Shown here one piece after another: positions 46,471 through 54,099 of a stretch of 64,000 nucleotides of DNA. The notes under the pieces are model-generated. The model did no database searches, was not told the origin of the DNA, and was given only the letters and a program-made list of their open reading frames with translations. Position numbers and translations under genes: made by a program. Origin of the DNA: Paucilactobacillus hokkaidonensis JCM 18461. GTDB lineage: Bacteria > Bacillota > Bacilli > Lactobacillales > Lactobacillaceae. Location: NCBI RefSeq assembly GCF_000829395.1, contig NZ_AP014680.1, forward strand, positions 1,302,001 to 1,366,000. The letters are read 5' to 3'. How positions within the stretch are numbered: position 1 is the stretch's first letter; each line of letters opens with the position of its first letter.

Positions 46471-47418
46471 ATGAACTTTCTAATCATTTTAAACGAACAT
46501 GCTGGTAGCGGTAATGCCCGTGCCACTTGGAAAATTATCGAGCCAATATTGCAAAATAAAAATATCAACTATGATTTTAAGATTTCACAATATGCTGGTC
46601 ACACAACCTACCTGACACAACAATACATTAAAAATGTCCAGAATACTGATCACTCAGTTATTTTAGTAATTGGTGGCGATGGCACATTGCACGAAGCGCT
46701 CAATGGAGCAATGAGCATGTCCCAGTCAAATCCTATTCCATTAGCGTATATTCCTGCTGGATCAGGCAACGATTTTGCCCGTGGACTCGGTATGTCGGCA
46801 AAACCATTGGAAGCCTTAAATCAAGTTTTAAATTGTCAGCAACCAACCATTATTAATGTTGGCAGTTATGAAGAGACCATGAAAAATGAAACAGGCTATT
46901 TTATTAATAATATTGGAATTGGCTTTGATGCAGCAGTAGTCAGCCGAACTAACGCTTCTACTAGCAAACGTAAGTTAAATAAATATCATTTAGGTTCCTT
47001 AGCATACCTATCGTCCGTAATTGCTGTTTTATATAATCAAGAACCGTTTCCACTAATGGTTCAAGTTGATAAAAAAAGAACCTTATTTCAAAAGGCCTTT
47101 CTTGTCACCACATCAAAACATCCATATTTTGGTGGTGGCGTTTCAATTTTACCGGACGCCTCAGTTAACAAAGCAGAACTGGAGTTAATTGTAATCGAGC
47201 GCACTAATTGGCTAATTATATTGTGGGTGGCTATTTTGATTGTACTTGGTAAACATCTCAATTCAAGGTTTGTCCATATCTTCAGAGGTCCTCATTTGCA
47301 CTTAACAACTACTTCAATCGAGCACGGACAGATTGATGGCGAAATAATGGGTAATCGCTTCTTTGATCTCCATATGGGCGTTAAACAGTATCCATTTTGG
47401 ATTGATGCATCAATATAG
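46471..47418 (+). CDS. Diacylglycerol kinase family lipid kinase
   Basis: ATP-dependent lipid kinase of the DagK/YegS fold, 315 residues. NEHAGSGNA near the start and VIGGDGTLHEALNG (GGDGT at 68-72) with LAYIPAGSGNDFARGL give the nucleotide-binding site; the C-terminal domain ends DGEIMGNRFFDLHMGVKQYPFWI. It probably phosphorylates diacylglycerol or a related lipid at the membrane. GGAGG lies 12 bases before the chosen ATG at 46471; a nearer ATG at 46464 opens only a 14-codon frame that overlaps this gene. It is monocistronic with a strong terminator. Confidence 0.88.
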   Translation: MNFLIILNEHAGSGNARATWKIIEPILQNKNINYDFKISQYAGHTTYLTQQYIKNVQNTDHSVILVIGGDGTLHEALNGAMSMSQSNPIPLAYIPAGSGNDFARGLGMSAKPLEALNQVLNCQQPTIINVGSYEETMKNETGYFINNIGIGFDAAVVSRTNASTSKRKLNKYHLGSLAYLSSVIAVLYNQEPFPLMVQVDKKRTLFQKAFLVTTSKHPYFGGGVSILPDASVNKAELELIVIERTNWLIILWVAILIVLGKHLNSRFVHIFRGPHLHLTTTSIEHGQIDGEIMGNRFFDLHMGVKQYPFWIDASI

Positions 47419-47420
47419 AT

Positions 47421-47455
47421 AAAAAGATGAAAGCCGAATGGCTTTCATCTTTTTT
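47421..47455. terminator. Bidirectional terminator after the lipid-kinase gene
   Basis: A 15-bp perfect stem (47421-47435 with 47440-47454), 4-base loop, T-run on the plus strand and T-run on the minus strand. Confidence 0.85.
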
Positions 47456-47476
47456 AGATCTACAAGAATATGGTGG

Positions 47477-47692
47477 TTAATCCTCCGACGCTTCCATTGC
47501 ATCCAAAATCATCCGAAGCTGACCACACTTTTCTCGTAATGCATTCATTTCTTTTCCATAACGAGGTTCAATTGTGACAGTGCCGGAATTCGATTTAGTT
47601 GGCCGACATTGACGAGCTTCTTTTTGACATAAGCGATTAAGATCGCCTTGAGTGTCAGTTAGCTCTTGTTGAATCTCAAACCTGTTACTCAC
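47477..47692 (-). CDS. Hypothetical small coiled-coil-like protein, 71 aa
   Basis: A 71-residue charged helical protein (VSNRFEIQQELTDTQGDLNRLCQKEARQCRP ... EMNALREKCGQLRMILDAMEASED) with three cysteines and heptad-like leucines. I do not recognise the family. GTG at 47692 has AAGGGAG eight bases upstream and is preferred over GTG at 47701. It is convergent with the lipid-kinase gene and shares its terminator. The function is unknown. Confidence 0.6.
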   Translation of the reverse strand: MSNRFEIQQELTDTQGDLNRLCQKEARQCRPTKSNSGTVTIEPRYGKEMNALREKCGQLRMILDAMEASED

Positions 47693-47842
47693 CTTGAACA
47701 CTCCCTTAGCTCAGTAAAGTATTAAAAGCAAATTCAAATTTGCAACACTGAATATACCACCATTTGCACCAAAAGTTAACCTTTTATAGATTACAATTAC
47801 ATTACACTAATTTTCCATCCTCCAATATCGACTCCAAGAACA

Positions 47843-47866
47843 AAAAAACCGCCAAACGGCGGCTGT
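47843..47866 (-). terminator. Terminator of the LysM hydrolase gene
   Basis: CCGCC (47849-47853) pairs with GGCGG (47858-47862), with AACAGC/GCTGTT-like flanks; TTTTTTTG follows on the minus strand. Confidence 0.75.
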
Positions 47867-47889
47867 TTTTATTATTTTCAGTAAAAAAA

Positions 47890-49107
47890 CTACTTAATAG
47901 TTCCTGCAAAACTTGGCATAAAGTAACTGCTAATTGTTTGCACTTTAACGTTTTGACCACTAGATGGAGCGGCAACAAATTGGTTATTACCAATATAAAT
48001 TGCATCGTGATACGTTGCGCCTGAATTACCCCAGAATAAAATATCTCCTGGTTTAGCACTAGCAACAGAATGTTTCGATACATAGGCTTCTTGCGCCACG
48101 GTATTATGTGGCAAACTAATTCCTGCTGAATGACTGTATACATATTGTACTAATCCAGAACAATCCATTCCACTAAGGCTGTTACCACCCCATACATAAG
48201 GAATATTTGCATTAGCCAATTTGACGGCTAAGCTGACGACCGAACCAGTTTCAAGATTACTACTTGTGCTTGTTGCAGTACTGCTACTTGTAGCGGAATT
48301 GCTAGTTGTGGTATTCGACGTTGCTGTACTGTGATTAGTTGTAGCATTGCTAGTAGCTGCTGTGGATGTAGCCACACTTGCAGCTGTTTGAGTACTTGCA
48401 CTAGCTTCTGTAGTAGCTGTCGAAGCGGTATTTGAACTAGTTGCAACAGCACTTGAACTGCTTACAGTGGCACTACTTGCAACAACTGAAGATTGAACAG
48501 CTGCACTATCTGCAGTGCTATCAGCACTAGAACTCGATACGCTGGATGTTACTGTTGTACTTGCAGAATTTGCTGCACTAGTCGTTGTGCTTGCAGAACT
48601 TGCTGCAGAAACGCTAGCACTACCTGAAACTGTTAATGTCTGGCCAGCAATAATCAAGTCGCTGTTAGTTAATTGATTGACCTGCTCAAGTGTTGCTACA
48701 GAAACCCCAAAACGAGCACTCAATGCACTTAATGTGTCACCAGCTTGAACCGTGTATTTACCATTAACAACAGCCGCACTACTACTTTCAGTTGCAGCAC
48801 TAGTTGCTGTAACAGCAGCACTACTTTGACTAACACTCGTTTTTGAGTTTGATAAGTTCAGTGTTTGTCCTGCATAAATCAAATCAACACTTGAGCTAAT
48901 CTTCTTTATACCTGTGTTTTGTATCTCCAAGTCACTAACTGAAACACCATACTTTTGGGCAAAGTCCCAAACCGTATCACCAGCCTGAACCTTAACTGTA
49001 TCTGCTTTAACACCTTGTGTGCCAACTGCAAACAACCCTAAGGCTCCAACGGTTCCTAAAACAACATTTTTAGCATATCTATTGGTACTTTTATGAGAAC
49101 TAGACAT
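47890..49107 (-). CDS. Secreted LysM - NlpC/P60 cell-wall hydrolase
   Basis: A peptidoglycan endopeptidase of 405 residues. A signal peptide (about 1-36, ending GVKADT) is followed by two LysM domains (about 39-82, VQAGDTVWDFAQKYGVSVSDLE; about 122-163, VQAGDTLSALSARFGVSVATLE). A Ser/Ala/Thr-rich linker of about 120 residues comes next, then a C-terminal NlpC/P60 domain with Cys316 (GMDCSGLVQYVY) and His367 (TYHDAIYIG). The third catalytic position, usually His, Asn or Gln before APxxG, is Ala here (VAAPSSG). AAGGAG lies 8 bases before the ATG. A candidate promoter and WalR box lie upstream. It is likely involved in cell separation. Confidence 0.9.
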   Translation of the reverse strand: MSSSHKSTNRYAKNVVLGTVGALGLFAVGTQGVKADTVKVQAGDTVWDFAQKYGVSVSDLEIQNTGIKKISSSVDLIYAGQTLNLSNSKTSVSQSSAAVTATSAATESSSAAVVNGKYTVQAGDTLSALSARFGVSVATLEQVNQLTNSDLIIAGQTLTVSGSASVSAASSASTTTSAANSASTTVTSSVSSSSADSTADSAAVQSSVVASSATVSSSSAVATSSNTASTATTEASASTQTAASVATSTAATSNATTNHSTATSNTTTSNSATSSSTATSTSSNLETGSVVSLAVKLANANIPYVWGGNSLSGMDCSGLVQYVYSHSAGISLPHNTVAQEAYVSKHSVASAKPGDILFWGNSGATYHDAIYIGNNQFVAAPSSGQNVKVQTISSYFMPSFAGTIK

Positions 49108-49219
49108 TAACAACACTCCTTAAATTTAAATAAAATAGCAAAACAGCAAAATATGTTCTTATTAATTAAAATCAATTTTCATTATTAACAGTCTTAAGCT
49201 TATCTTTAGACTTGTTAAC

Positions 49220-49248
49220 AGCATAACACGTTATTTGTACCATGAAAA
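49220..49248 (-). promoter_or_regulatory. Candidate promoter of the LysM hydrolase gene
   Basis: Minus strand TTTTCA (49243-49248), 17-base spacer, TATGCT (49220-49225); about 113 bases of leader precede the start codon. Confidence 0.45.
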
Positions 49249-49362
49249 CACTTTATAAACTTATACAAATAAAAACAAACGTTAGAAAATATTTAATTGC
49301 AATAGCCAAATATGCATATTAAAGGCATCCTTTTGGATTTTTATTTTAATTAAGTTGCCCAT

Positions 49363-49379
49363 ATTACAAATTCATTACA
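49363..49379 (-). promoter_or_regulatory. Candidate WalR (YycF) box
   Basis: On the minus strand TGTAAT, 5 bases, TGTAAT. This matches the two-hexamer TGTWAH-N5-TGTWAH consensus of the essential cell-wall regulator WalR and points to the LysM hydrolase gene, a typical WalR target. It is about 115 bases upstream of the promoter I could see, which is far for direct activation. Confidence 0.45.
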
Positions 49380-49394
49380 AAACTATTTAGCAAC

Positions 49395-49925
49395 CTATTT
49401 AACTTCTTTATGACTTAAATATATTTTTTCGTGATCATGCACGATCTTGATTTGTTTATGCTGTAATGTCAGCTTACTTAATTGTTGATTACCAAACTGT
49501 TTATGAAACTGATCCTTAGGTATTTGCTCGGTAGCAGCAACACTTCCACTTTTCAATGCAGTCTTATTTGCATAAGTATTGACAGTAATTCTTTCAGGTG
49601 TAAATATAATTTTATCGCCAGTTCTATGATAACCTCCATAATAAGTTCTAGTCCAACATTGACTAACTGTATTAGTCTCAATTAATTTATATTGCTTATT
49701 GCTTAAAAATGTAACATCCAGTTTGACACTTTCGTTTTGTGGGTATTTTTGTTTGCCACTCCACTTACCCGCTGGCTGGACAACAGTTGCTTCAGCATTA
49801 GTGTTTTGTTTTGCCGGTGTTTTATCTGGAGACGATACGTTTAAAAATATAACAACAATTATAATTGCCATACCAATCAGTAACAAACCAGCCAGCCACC
49901 ATAGTATTTTTTTCTTTAATTTCAA
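49395..49925 (-). CDS. Hypothetical membrane-anchored protein, 176 aa
   Basis: A basic start MKLKKKILWW followed by a hydrophobic segment (about 9-29) anchors a polar domain of about 145 residues. Seen in the domain: GKWSGKQKYPQNESVKLDVTFLSNKQYKLIETNTVSQCWTRTYYGGYHRTGDKIIFTPERI, a pattern suggesting a small beta-sheet domain, with one cysteine. No lipobox. I do not recognise the family. It is read towards the LysM hydrolase gene, from which it is separated by about 290 bases of AT-rich sequence. Confidence 0.65.
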   Translation of the reverse strand: MKLKKKILWWLAGLLLIGMAIIIVVIFLNVSSPDKTPAKQNTNAEATVVQPAGKWSGKQKYPQNESVKLDVTFLSNKQYKLIETNTVSQCWTRTYYGGYHRTGDKIIFTPERITVNTYANKTALKSGSVAATEQIPKDQFHKQFGNQQLSKLTLQHKQIKIVHDHEKIYLSHKEVK

Positions 49926-50065
49926 ATTTAACTTCCTTACTTAAATTAACTTAAAAAAGTCTGCCACTACCTTATGCTTCTCTTTTAAAAATCCACTCAC
50001 TCTCATTATTAGCTTTTTTATTTACTAATACAACTACCCCTAATCAGTCATATTAAAATAACCGG

Positions 50066-50093
50066 TTGACAAATTTTTTCAAAGTGGTAATTT
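50066..50093 (+). promoter_or_regulatory. Promoter ahead of the T-box
   Basis: TTGACA (50066-50071), 16-base spacer, TAATTT (50088-50093). The stretch 49926-50065 holds no supportable gene. Confidence 0.55.
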
Positions 50094-50109
50094 TAAAGTA
50101 TTAAAATTA

Positions 50110-50366
50110 GATGAGAACACGATGAGTAGGATGTAACTTAGTCGTTAACTTCGTGACAGAAAGCCTTGGTAGCTGAGAAGAGGTATGAAGTAAACTAAGC
50201 AACAATCGCCTATGAGTAATTACCTAACCATTAATTTGATTACGTAATGGATTCCACCATTATTGGAAACTGATTTATAATCAGTCACTAAGCCACTATC
50301 AGTGATGATAGCGGAAAATAAGGTGGTACACGTCAACACGTCCTTTTTCTCTAGGGCGTGTTTTTT
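50110..50366 (+). promoter_or_regulatory. T-box leader with antiterminator and terminator
   Basis: The layout is that of a tRNA-sensing T-box. Stem I (about 50113-50215) has GATGAGTAGG at its base, an upper helix CTTAGT/ACTAAG and an apical AGAAAGCC...GCTGAGAAG. The T-box sequence AAGGTGGTACACG is at 50320-50332. The terminator pairs ACACGTCC (50336-50343) with GGGCGTGT (50354-50361), followed by TTTTTG. The specifier must lie in CAACAATCG (50200-50208). The UGGU of the T-box predicts a tRNA with discriminator A, which fits ATC (isoleucine) or ACA (threonine) and argues against AAC (asparagine). It controls the hydratase-family gene that follows. Confidence 0.85.
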
Positions 50367-50468
50367 GTCTAATTTAATTTAATTGTAATTGGAGATGATA
50401 ATTAACTATTATTACTGCTTTGAGTTATTTACATAGAAAATAAATTAAAATTTGGAGGAATACATATT

Positions 50469-51272
50469 ATGCAAAATACTACTAGTTTAACGGATTTAAC
50501 TGAAACAGAAGGAAAGTTTGCACAGACACTTTTGACAGCGTTACAAACGCAAACCAAGCTCGATGAATCTAAGTATAAGGATCTAGTCACCGATGATGAT
50601 TCTGGCTACCGCGTTCAATACGCATTAACCCAGCTAAAAAAAGAAGCTGTTGGGGGGTACAAAGTCAGTCTGACCAGTAAACAAACTCAAGATATGTTTG
50701 ATGCTGACGCTCCCCTTTATGGTGCTGAGGTTAAACATCAGTGGCTTAAGTCTCCTACAACCGTTAATATGTCTGATTTAATGGAACCACTGGTTGAAGT
50801 TGAGTTAGTGTTCACTGCTAAAAGCGATCTATCACCCGAAGATTCGCTGGAAGATTTACTCAATAAAACTACAGTTGCCCCTGCCCTTGAGCTGCCTGAT
50901 TCTCGTTTTGAAAATTGGTTCCCAGCATTATCTAAACTGATGGTAATGTCAGATAACGCAGTGGCCGGTCGTGTTGTTTTTGGCGATGAAGTTGACAGTA
51001 CTAATTTTAACGTCGATGACTTGAGTCGCGTGAAAGCGGAACTTAAGTTAAATGACAAATCATTAGCTGCTGGCGAATCGAGCGAAGTGCTAGGCAATCC
51101 CCTTAATTCACTCCAATGGCTTGTAAAAAAGTTGGCTAGCCAAGGACTCACACTATCGGCTGGTCAGCATGTATCCAGTGGCACCTTTGTGCTTCCACCA
51201 CATCTAGAAGCAGGTCACTACACTTGCCACTTCACGAGTGGATTAGGTGACGTTGATTTACAGGTAAAATAA
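50469..51272 (+). CDS. 2-keto-4-pentenoate hydratase / MhpD-like family protein
   Basis: A 267-residue soluble protein of the hydratase/decarboxylase branch of the fumarylacetoacetate hydrolase fold. Visible: GYKVSLTSKQTQDMFDADAPLYG, VEVELVFTAKSDL, ALELPDSRFENW, MSDNAVAGRVVFGD, VLGNPLNSLQWLVKKLASQGLTLSAGQHVSSGTFVLPPHLEAGHYTCHF. The EVELVF and LELPDSR blocks supply acidic residues where the family binds its divalent metal. Homologues act on 2-hydroxypenta-2,4-dienoate in aromatic breakdown, a pathway not seen here, so the true substrate is unknown. GGAGG precedes the ATG. A T-box leader upstream ties it to amino-acid starvation. Confidence 0.8.
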   Translation: MQNTTSLTDLTETEGKFAQTLLTALQTQTKLDESKYKDLVTDDDSGYRVQYALTQLKKEAVGGYKVSLTSKQTQDMFDADAPLYGAEVKHQWLKSPTTVNMSDLMEPLVEVELVFTAKSDLSPEDSLEDLLNKTTVAPALELPDSRFENWFPALSKLMVMSDNAVAGRVVFGDEVDSTNFNVDDLSRVKAELKLNDKSLAAGESSEVLGNPLNSLQWLVKKLASQGLTLSAGQHVSSGTFVLPPHLEAGHYTCHFTSGLGDVDLQVK

Positions 51273-51292
51273 TGCTAAATTACATGTTTGAG

Positions 51293-51324
51293 GTTGGCCT
51301 TATTACAAAGGCCAACTTTTTTTC
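51293..51324 (+). terminator. Terminator of the hydratase-family gene
   Basis: GTTGGCCTT (51293-51301) pairs perfectly with AAGGCCAAC (51308-51316), followed by TTTTTTT. Confidence 0.9.
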
Positions 51325-51429
51325 TACTAATCAACAAGTGTTGATGCACTTTTCTGGTTTCCCAAGATTAAATAGTATAGCATTAGATATACAGATAATG
51401 TTGTTATAATTTTAATGGGGAATTAAATT

Positions 51430-52188
51430 ATGCTTCTAACTGATAAAGTAGCGATTGTAACCGGTGGTGCATCAGGAATGGGACTTGCAACTGCTGAGTT
51501 ATTTGCACTTGAAGGTGCCAAAGTAGTTGTTGCCGATTTAAATCTTGACGGTGCAAAAAAAGTAGCAGACACAATTACTACTAATGGAGGCACTGCTCTA
51601 GCAATCAAAGTTGATGTTTCATCCCAAACTGATATCGACAATCTGTTCAAAACAACTTTAACTTCATTTGATCATCTGGACATTCTAATTAATAATGCAG
51701 GTATCATGGATAACATGGCTGGTGTGGCTGACGTATCAGATAAAATCTGGCAACGTGTGTTTTCAATCAATGTGGACAGCGTCATGATGGCATCTCGGGC
51801 CGCATTGAATCTTTTTTTACCGCAGAAAAGTGGCACAATTGTCAATATTGCATCTGTCGGTGGATTGCGTGGTGGCGTTGCTGGAGCTGCCTACACCGCT
51901 GCAAAACATGCGGTAGTTGGCTTAACTCAAAATACAGCCTACATGTATAATCAAAATGGAATTCGTTGTAATGCTATCGCTCCAGGTGGTATAGCAACCA
52001 ACATTGCAAAATCAATGACTGATCTCAACCAAACGGGAATGCAAAGAACACAGGCTGGCGCTGCTATTATGCCACCAACCGGTAAAGCTGAAGACATTGC
52101 TAACGCTGCTTTATACCTAAGCAGTGATCAAAGCAGTTATGTCAACGGAGTTACTTTAACCGTCGACGGTGGCTGGAGCACATATTAG
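51430..52188 (+). CDS. Short-chain dehydrogenase/reductase, glucose/ribitol type
   Basis: A classical SDR oxidoreductase of 252 residues: TGGASGMG (11-18), VDVSS, ILINNAG (about 86-92), catalytic Ser142 (IVNIASVGG), Tyr155 and Lys159 (YTAAKHAVVG), and C-terminal SSYVNGVTLTVDGGWSTY. Asp36 in VVVADLNL suggests NAD preference. The substrate cannot be assigned. It has its own start context (GGGGAATTAAATT before ATG) and is separated from the hydratase-family gene by a terminator, so the two are probably independent units. Confidence 0.88.
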   Translation: MLLTDKVAIVTGGASGMGLATAELFALEGAKVVVADLNLDGAKKVADTITTNGGTALAIKVDVSSQTDIDNLFKTTLTSFDHLDILINNAGIMDNMAGVADVSDKIWQRVFSINVDSVMMASRAALNLFLPQKSGTIVNIASVGGLRGGVAGAAYTAAKHAVVGLTQNTAYMYNQNGIRCNAIAPGGIATNIAKSMTDLNQTGMQRTQAGAAIMPPTGKAEDIANAALYLSSDQSSYVNGVTLTVDGGWSTY

Positions 52189-52310
52189 CCTAATTTGGCT
52201 ATTAGAACTGTGATTAAAAAAATAATGACTATAATTGAACAAATTAGTTGCTACTGGAACACAAAGTGCGTTAAACTATGACCTAATCAAAGCAAAGAGA
52301 AGGTGACTAC

Positions 52311-52736
52311 ATGGTCAATTTATATTTTCATACTAATGATCCTTCCAAACGCAAGGCCGTTAAATGGTTAGTCGAACATGATGTAATTGCAAGCCAGCGT
52401 AACATTGAAAATGAACCGTTGACCGAAGATGAGGTCATGCACCTGCTTTCATTATCAATCGATGGCACCGACGAACTAATTTCAAAACGATCAAAAGATA
52501 CTAAAGCCTTAAATATGGACCCCGATCAAATGACAATTAAAGAATTAACAGCAGCAATTTTGGAAACACCACATATCTTGAAAAATCCAATTATCTTTGA
52601 TAAACACAAGCTGATGACTGGATTTGATTTAGAAAAGGTTGGGATGTTTGTCCCTAAAAAATTACGAAAATTAGAACTATCAGCACTCTTCGCTAAATTA
52701 GCTCCTAATAGTGGCCAAAATGTGAAGCTTGCATGA
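52311..52736 (+). CDS. Spx/ArsC-family protein lacking the CxxC motif
   Basis: A 141-residue protein with the ArsC/Spx thioredoxin-like layout: beta strand VNLYFHTNDPSKRKAVKWLVEHDV, then IENEPLTEDEVMHLLSLSIDGTDELISKRSK, MTIKELTAAILETPHILKNPIIFDKHKLMTGFD. Spx proteins read CTSCRKA or CxxC at residues 10-13 (the redox switch); here the same place reads HTNDPSK, and the whole chain appears to contain no cysteine. It may still bind RNA polymerase as a redox-insensitive regulator, or be a divergent paralogue. GAAGGTG precedes the ATG. Its target genes are unknown. Confidence 0.78.
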   Translation: MVNLYFHTNDPSKRKAVKWLVEHDVIASQRNIENEPLTEDEVMHLLSLSIDGTDELISKRSKDTKALNMDPDQMTIKELTAAILETPHILKNPIIFDKHKLMTGFDLEKVGMFVPKKLRKLELSALFAKLAPNSGQNVKLA

Positions 52737-52802
52737 TACAATGGAGCTTGTCGAATAGATGAGTTCTTTTTTTATTATTTTTTTTAGGGGAGATTTCAAC
52801 AG

Positions 52803-53459
52803 ATGAAACAATTAGAATTATATTTTGTTAGACATGGTGAAACTTTGTTTAATACAATGGATAAACTGCAAGGTTGGGCCGATTCTCCACTAACGGATAA
52901 CGGTATCCAAATTGCTAAACTGACCGGTCAAGGGTTATCGGATACTTCGTTTCAATCGGTGTATTCATCTGATATGAAACGTGCAATGGACACTGCTAAT
53001 TTTATTATTTCAGCTAATAAATCATTTACTGGAGACTTGAAAAAATCCGCTCATTTTCGAGAAGCATTCTTTGGCGGGTTCGAAGGTTTGGATAATCAAA
53101 CTACCTGGAAATCAATTGCAACACCTTATGGCGCTACTAATCAAACTGAAATGTTGGAACAAGTTACCCCTGGCACGGTTCGTGATCGGATGCATGCTGC
53201 AGATCCACTGCATTTAGCAGAAACTGGCACTGAATTTTGGCAGCGCATAGATCAAGGACTAACCAATTTATTAGTGCAGGAACCAGATCACGCACGCATC
53301 CTTATAGTAGCTCATGGAACTTTGATTAGATCCTTAGCCATTAGATTTTCTGACAACCGATTTGATCCAATTCATGAATTTCCCCAAAATGGCAGTATTA
53401 CTAAATTTAGTATTAATGCTAACAAAACAAAAATATTAGATTACAACCTGACCAACTAA
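52803..53459 (+). CDS. Histidine phosphatase family protein
   Basis: A phosphoglycerate-mutase-like phosphatase of 218 residues. YFVRHGETLFN (RHGE at 10-13, with catalytic His11), SDMKRAMDTA, FREAFFGGFEG (acid/base Glu) and LIVAHGTLIRSL (second catalytic His). The N-terminus has no signal. The substrate is unknown. GGGGAG lies upstream of the ATG. A second family member lies at 58360-59022. Confidence 0.88.
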   Translation: MKQLELYFVRHGETLFNTMDKLQGWADSPLTDNGIQIAKLTGQGLSDTSFQSVYSSDMKRAMDTANFIISANKSFTGDLKKSAHFREAFFGGFEGLDNQTTWKSIATPYGATNQTEMLEQVTPGTVRDRMHAADPLHLAETGTEFWQRIDQGLTNLLVQEPDHARILIVAHGTLIRSLAIRFSDNRFDPIHEFPQNGSITKFSINANKTKILDYNLTN

Positions 53460-53498
53460 AAAACAGCAAAAACGTTTTAACGACGTTTTTGCTGTTTT
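53460..53498. terminator. Bidirectional terminator
   Basis: AACAGCAAAAACG (53462-53474) pairs with CGTTTTTGCTGTT (53484-53496); T-runs on both strands, between convergent genes. Confidence 0.85.
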
Positions 53499-53516
53499 TT
53501 TAGAATTAATTCAATA

Positions 53517-54086
53517 TCAAGATTCGATTGGATGCCACTCATACAACGCCCTTGGACCACCAATTAATTTTGGCCGACTCTTCAAATACGTAATATGTGC
53601 ATCCCCAACTTCTTTAACTGAAGTCCGCACAGGAATTTGAACAAATTTTACATGCATGCCAATTGAAGTATCTCCAAGATCAATTCCTCCGGCCGCAACG
53701 ATATGTTCAACTTCAACTGGATCTTTGAATTGATCATAAGCAGCCACTTGTGTCGCCCCGCCGGCATGCAACGCTGGAACAACAGATACCTGTTCAAAGC
53801 CCCGCTTATCAGCCTCAGCACGTTCCATTAATAAAGCCCGGTTGAGGTGTTCACATCCTTGAACAGCCAAATGCAATTGTCGATCCTTAATTGCCTGTAA
53901 TACAACCCCTATCACCATTCTACCAATTTCAATTGATGAATGCTCTCCAATCACTTTTCCCTGTACTTCACTGGTACTGGAACCAAGCACAATCAAAGCA
54001 TCTGGTGCAAACTTGGCTGCATCTAAAAATTCATTGACACCTTGCTGTAACTGTTCTTTTGCTGTTAATAAATCAAATCCTACCAT
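53517..54086 (-). CDS. UPF0340 family protein (TIGR01440, YwlG type)
   Basis: A 189-residue soluble protein with VGFDLLTAKEQLQQGVNEFLDAA, LIVLGSSTSEVQGKVIGEHSS, VQGCEHLNRALLMERAEADKRG, ASAxxHAGG-like PALHAGGATQVAAY and GGIDLGDTSIGMHVKFVQIPVR: the UPF0340 pattern. The fold resembles nucleotide- or sugar-binding domains, but no activity is established. The start at 54086 has AAGGAAG upstream. It lies just downstream of prs. Confidence 0.9.
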   Translation of the reverse strand: MVGFDLLTAKEQLQQGVNEFLDAAKFAPDALIVLGSSTSEVQGKVIGEHSSIEIGRMVIGVVLQAIKDRQLHLAVQGCEHLNRALLMERAEADKRGFEQVSVVPALHAGGATQVAAYDQFKDPVEVEHIVAAGGIDLGDTSIGMHVKFVQIPVRTSVKEVGDAHITYLKSRPKLIGGPRALYEWHPIES

Positions 54087-54099
54087 TGAGTTTACTTCC

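Noticed and set aside
46464-46508. The 14-codon frame upstream of the lipid-kinase gene as a separate gene
   Set aside because: Too short and overlapping; kept only as a possible translational control element.
48228-48452. A 74-codon frame rich in Leu/Gln inside the LysM gene
   Set aside because: A shifted reading of the Ser/Ala/Thr repeat linker; low-complexity DNA produces open frames in several phases.
50110-50260. Asparagine T-box (specifier AAC at 50201-50203)
   Set aside because: The antiterminator sequence UGGU predicts a tRNA with discriminator A, whereas tRNA-Asn carries G; isoleucine or threonine fits better.
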